From NCBI GenBank assembly GCA_000934455.1, contig KN882556.1:23583-44571 (forward strand): a stretch of DNA of 20,989 bases, read 5' to 3'. This document shows positions 12,501 through 18,500 of this stretch, piece after piece. How positions within the stretch are numbered: the stretch's first letter is position 1; each line of letters opens with the position of its first letter. Origin of the DNA: Apostichopus parvimensis. Taxonomy: Eukaryota > Echinodermata > Holothuroidea > Aspidochirotida > Stichopodidae. The notes beneath the pieces were generated by a model, which did no database searches, had not been told where the DNA came from, and saw only the letters and a program-made list of their open reading frames with translations. Position numbers and translations under genes: made by a program.

Positions 12501-15500
12501 TAAATTCTAGTTGGAGACAAGAGCACAAATTTATCGTCACAAACTGTCTTCCATTTGCAGTGATAAATCATAAACCAAACCGAACCACCCCATTAAAGAC
12601 TAACAGATCTTCAGATATTCTGAAAAATATTATTCACCATTGGCACTTGAACGGGTGAGGTACACATGCCCCACCACTAATTTCAGAAGCATAGTTTCTT
12701 CTTAGAGTTTCCTTGCTACCCAGTTTACACACATATGTACAAGGCAGACAAACCTAAAAACTGGAAAATTCTTGAACATAAACTACACTTCCAAATTCAC
12801 AAAATATAGCACCAGTTTGAGAATAAGAACACTCAAGAAGGTGGGAGAGGGGTGGGGGTGGGGAGGGAAAGAGCACTTGCTCTCCTTATACCCCTCACTC
12901 AAGACACAGGTGGTCAGTAACAAATCATTTTGCCCTTCCCAATTGACTACACCTGGATCTGCCAGTGTCTGGCCCCACCAACCTGAACCTCCTTCTGGTG
13001 ACAGTATTCATTCCTTCACCCTAACCATGTCAGTGATCGCTCATTAACAACGATCCCTAAATTCTGATGCAGGTGTTTACCCAAATTACGACAAAAGGAA
13101 AAAATGTTATTATGAAAAATTATTATTATTTATTAAAAATGTTATTATTAAATTTCCATTTTTATAAAATTCCATTCATTCATTTCATTCAGAAAAAGTT
13201 ATTTTCAGTCACTTTTGAAATAAACCACTTACTAATACACAGGACATGATAATGTTGCAGAGAAAGAGACTGAGGAATACCCACAAGAAGCTTGGTGTAG
13301 CTTATTAACATGGACACTACCCCCTTTACAAAAAAGAACAAATACAATGAAAAACTAAAAATAAAACTATTATAAGGCAGGGAACATTTGCAATTTAATA
13401 AGTCAACCTAATCTGGTGAGAAAAGGTAAAAATGCAGCTTCTATAAACTTGGCAACAAGTTAAGTCAGTGGCCGAGCGTCCATACAGTCAGGGGGGCGGA
13501 TGCCCCCCCTGACGGACTCAAATGGACTGCTGGCGCCCTTTTAAGCTTTATACCACTTTTTACTTATTCGCGATTATTGACTTTTTTATTGCACTCTCAT
13601 CTACCTATTGACATTTGTCACATTTTGTTTGCGATGACACCTATTTATTCTTCATTTATCTTCCAATTAGCAAGGCTCGGAAAAGGTCATTTCCGGCGAT
13701 CTCGGGAGTATCTTTACTCAAACAATTTCTGTACGCTCCACGCCAACCTGTGGTGGCGCTCCGCTTAGATAGTGTCGAAAGCGCCCCTACAGACCATTCT
13801 TGCCCCCCTGACCAATACCCCTAGCTCCGCCACTGAGTTAAGTCTGTAATTCTACACCTGGGATAGTTAAAGTTACAGTGTAGTAAGGAGTAACAGGCAG
13901 TTATTTTGCAATGCAAAACAGCCACATGTGAATGTGGGAGAAGCTGAATGGCTCTGTAACTTATACTTCATGTTGGGTGGCTATCCAATTAATGGTTTTA
14001 GTTCGTTTTTAAATCTTTTACAACTGAGCAGAGGATTTGAGAAAGGAAAACAGTGGTTTTCTCATGGTTAAAAACCCACAATACTTTGGCCGGCAGGTAT
14101 TGACCCCACGACCTCCCAGATGCTAGGTTTGCTTCTAATGCCACAGCCTTTATCTAAGTCAGGGGTGGGCAACCTATTGCCTGCGGGCCACATGTGGCCC
14201 GCCAGTGATTTTTTGGCGGCCAGTGAGATGTCTCAAGAAAAAGAAAAAAATCAATCTATTTTACATCATCACAAAAAAAGAGTTAGCTGCTAAGAATTTA
14301 TCGGCACTATTGATGCTGTCAGGTAGGCCTATTATCCCCATTAATTATCAACTGTACTGTATTGACATTATCTTTTTGTGAATACAGATTAAGTACACAC
14401 ACCTATTGCTTGAAAGTCCTCGGAATCAAAGGTTTGAAATCTACAACAGGTCGTTGGTTAGGTGCGGCCCAGTCAATTTTTCACTCCTTATATCTGGCCC
14501 ATTCATTCAAAAAGGTTGCCCACCCCTGATCTAAGTGCTTGATTATATAGCACTGTTGTGCGTACAATGTTAATACTACTGTAGGTTAGTTTCATCCAAG
14601 AAGAGACAGGAAGATGCTCGTTACAAACGATTGAGAAGGATATGACTGATGGAAAGTTGGAAACCATGAATATATTAAACTGTATCTCATATAAATCACT
14701 AGGCAAGGCATTTAAAACACGTCCCTACTTTGCAGTAAACTATAGCTGCAGCATATTAAATATTCATATGATTCCACAAGACTGATGTGTTATTCATAAT
14801 GTGCTATAATACATATGTGTTATTGTATTTTCAAAATGAGTAGCAGCAGAAAATTGTACCTACCAGGAAGTATATAAGTGAGATCTATGTAACATGTGCT
14901 GTATGTATGTATGTATGTATGTATGTATGTATGTATGTATGTATGTATGTATGTATGTATGTATGTATGTATGTATGTACGTATGTATGTATGTATGTAT
15001 GTATGTATGTATGTATGCGTGTATGTGTGTATGTATGCGTGTATGTATAGGTGCGTTTGTTTTTCTATCTGACCGAGGACTTGAACAAAAGAATTCCAGG
15101 TCCTCGGTTGTGATTTCTAAAGAATCACCATGTCCTCGGAAGAATTCTATTGTATGGGGTATTGTTAAGGTTAGGGTACGTGGATTTGAACAATGGAAAA
15201 TACAATGGGGTCCTCGGTCTGAAAGTAATACAAACATGTATGTGTATGTATGTGTGTATGTGTGTATGTATGTATGTATGTATGTGCATCAGAGTAGCGC
15301 CAAAGAGAAGAGAGGGGCGATACCATTTAATCATTAAACTAATAAGGAGTATTTCAGTCCCAATGCAATCTGAATTTGATGTAAACAACTGGACAACCTC
15401 TAAAGCTAATTGGTTTTTAAATTGTCCGAAAAGAAGTTTGGTCGTCTCGGACGACCATTAATAGTTGCCTTCAGCATATATAGTTTTGCCATTGAATGCC

Positions 15501-18500
15501 ATAATAGTTTCATATGTGACTTTCTTGATATTCAAGAAGATATTTCTTGCCAGTCTGACATAAGTGACTAAAACCTAAGGTAAAGTCCCTTTTGCTTATA
15601 ATATTAACCGATCCTTTCTTTTGTATATATTTTTACAATGAAAGCATTGAGCTTATACTTTAACATTCATAATCGTCATGGTAACCACAAGTGGTCATTC
15701 GGAAAAAGAAAGCAGAATTTCTGGCTACTGTGAAATTGATTCTTTAAACAAAATGAAAGTGCTTTCTTTTAACTCAAAGGACACACATGACATACCTTTG
15801 TACAAATTTCTATAAAAAACTACAGTACTTGATGAACGAAAAGTTGGCTATTCAGTTTTGACGACAAAGAGAAGGAAACTATTAAACCAGCAAAGAAAGT
15901 AGTTGCTGATACACGCATTGTGCTTATAGCTCTTTAAAAGTTACAATATTCATAACCTCATAGCAACTGCAAGAGGTCAGGTAGGATAAGGGTGTGGATT
16001 TTGATGTGATTGTGAAATGTTTATTTTTATACAAAATAAAAGTGTTTTTTTGAGTAAGTCACAGAGCACAATATAACTTCTTAATTATGAAATATGCCAT
16101 TTGATCAACAAAATAGTTAACTTTCTTGTTTCAATTACCAAAAAAAAGAAAGGAAAAAAACAAAAGCTACCAGTAAAAGAAATGATACATGCATGGGAAT
16201 CCCCAGCAAAAAATACAGAGGGGTAGAGGGGGGCGGGGGGATGCATACTGTGGTTCAAGGGGGTAGGAACCGGGGGGGCTGGGGGTCGCCAGCCCCCCCA
16301 GTGAAAAATATGGTGGGCGGAAGTATCATTCCGCCCCCCGCTCCGCAAGTCAGAAAACCCCTTTTTCATTTCCAAATGAGAAAAAAATCTCATTTGGAGC
16401 ACCAAATTGCATCTAAGGCCAGGTGAAAATGCAAAATTATTTACAAAATGGAGTGGCCGGGTGTTGAAGTGTGCTATATTGCACCAAATTGCATCTGAGG
16501 CCACCTGGAAATGCAAAAAAATTCACCCCTTAGACCCCTCCCCCAGGCCGGCCATCAGTCTTCAGCCCCCCCACTCAAAAGTACCTTCCTATGCCACTGC
16601 TTTGGTTTTCAAAAACCGGTTAATTGTCAGAGTACTTGATCACAATACCTGGATTAAACAATGTTCAGGGTAGGCTGATAGACAACGGAAGTCTAAGGCC
16701 TTTATGAGCCTACATGCTAAATCAGTGAGAGATTGTGGACCGATTATAGTTTCTTTACAAAGGCTGGACTGAAATCCTTCGCAGTTTGGACTTACCCCAC
16801 GAGCTGCAAATCGAAGGACCTCTACATCAGACCCACAGGGTTCTATGCAATATGGGTTGTGCTTAAAAACATACTTTTATTGCGACAAAGATTTCAACAT
16901 ACAAGAGAGGTTTATGGTATTTTGGCATTCCATCTTGAAAGATTGTTCTATTGGCTAAAGTCACTTTATAGTGAAAGCAGGTAATGCATTTCTTAAACTC
17001 ACAAACATTGTTACACAAATGCAACATGATATTTTTCTTGTTGATCAAATCCAGGAGGCAAAAACAATGCAAAATTGCTCATGTATAATACTAGAGTGCT
17101 AATGAGAGATTACTGGAGCCTTTTGACTTAATTTTGAAAACTTTGGCTGTGTTCTTTTAAGCAAAAATCTCTCATAGAAATATGGAACATTTTCTTTGCT
17201 TGAGATGCCACTCGCAGATTTCAGATTGTCTTAATAGCAAATCTTTACTTGTCAGTGAAATACTAATGGACCGGTCTAGCTAAATTACAGATCCCTATTT
17301 TTCTGCAAATCCACATTGCATGGTTTTGCAGTACTTTCATGGTCTTGAATGAATGATGATGATACAAATAAAAATTAATTAATAAAAATCAACTTAATGT
17401 TAAGAAGTGCATCATATTTAATGTTATGCAGAATATTATGTGTTATAGGGTCAGTAGTGTTAATAGAGAAAAAAAGTTGCGTCCTTGGGACGCAAGCCCC
17501 CAAGAAGTTTGCGTCCCTTAAAAAATCTTGCGTCCCGATCAAACACCAATTGCGTTTATTGTATGACCTACTGTTACTAGTGTAGTGTAGTGTAGTATCA
17601 CTGCCTATACTTTGTGAATGTTATACACAATATATAGGGCAGATGGCTCAGTGTCTTAGCTTCGCTGTTTGACACAGGTGGCCCAGTCAGCCCCTCCTTT
17701 CGCCCACCCTGCGGTTTTGACCAATTTTTACCCCCAGCCCCTCACCCCCTCCTTCATCCGCCCGTGTACTTCCCAAGTGGCCAACTCCGTAGTAGCTCTA
17801 TGCTTTGACCTTGCTGCCATTCCAACAACCAACAACAATCTCGCTAAATTCCACACAGTTCACTGTACTAGTATTACTGTATGTACATACTGTAGGCTAG
17901 GCCTGTTCGAAATTCATTTTCAACTACACATTATGCGCAAATCTTCAAAACCTGATCCGACATTTATCCTGGGCTCTTTGCAAACAATCATCTATAAGAA
18001 AATCACAGTAGGCCTATGTGAATAGCTTTTTATGCAATGTCGATTAAAATCAAACTTCAATACATGTTCTAAAGTACAGTAGTTTACACACAAATTTTGC
18101 ACCAAAATAAAATGTAATGAAGCAAGTGGTCAATTGGACCACGAAAAATTTGCAACAGAAACTACTGTGGTATAAATGTACATTTTACATTAGAAAACTC
18201 TTTAATCAATAGAGAAGAAACATACTGTGAGATGAAATATCCTTTTCAGGATCAGAGATTATTAGCTTCCCACAAAATTCATAGATTGTCTCAACTCATC
18301 ATACTTTCTGATCAAAACAATGATTCAAATATTACGTGATAGTCTCAGAAACAACTAAAGTGCATCTTTGTACCACAGTGATTGTTGTCACAACGTACTA
18401 CTGTATGTGACAACAAGGCCTAACGTTATGATATTTGAGTGCACACATAGTCTATACCACAAACTTTGTTATCTCTACACAGGGGAAAGTAAGTTGCAAG

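Noticed and set aside
14860-15337. Open reading frames of 125-147 codons on both strands
   Set aside because: They are Met-Tyr-Val-Cys and Ile-His-Thr-Tyr runs produced by the ATGT microsatellite, with no family resemblance or splice context.
16193-16673. Gly/Pro-rich open frames on both strands
   Set aside because: They lie in the G/C-rich body of a decayed DNA element, with no domain.
17634-17690. Functional tRNA gene
   Set aside because: A-box-like start only; no T arm or anticodon stem follows.
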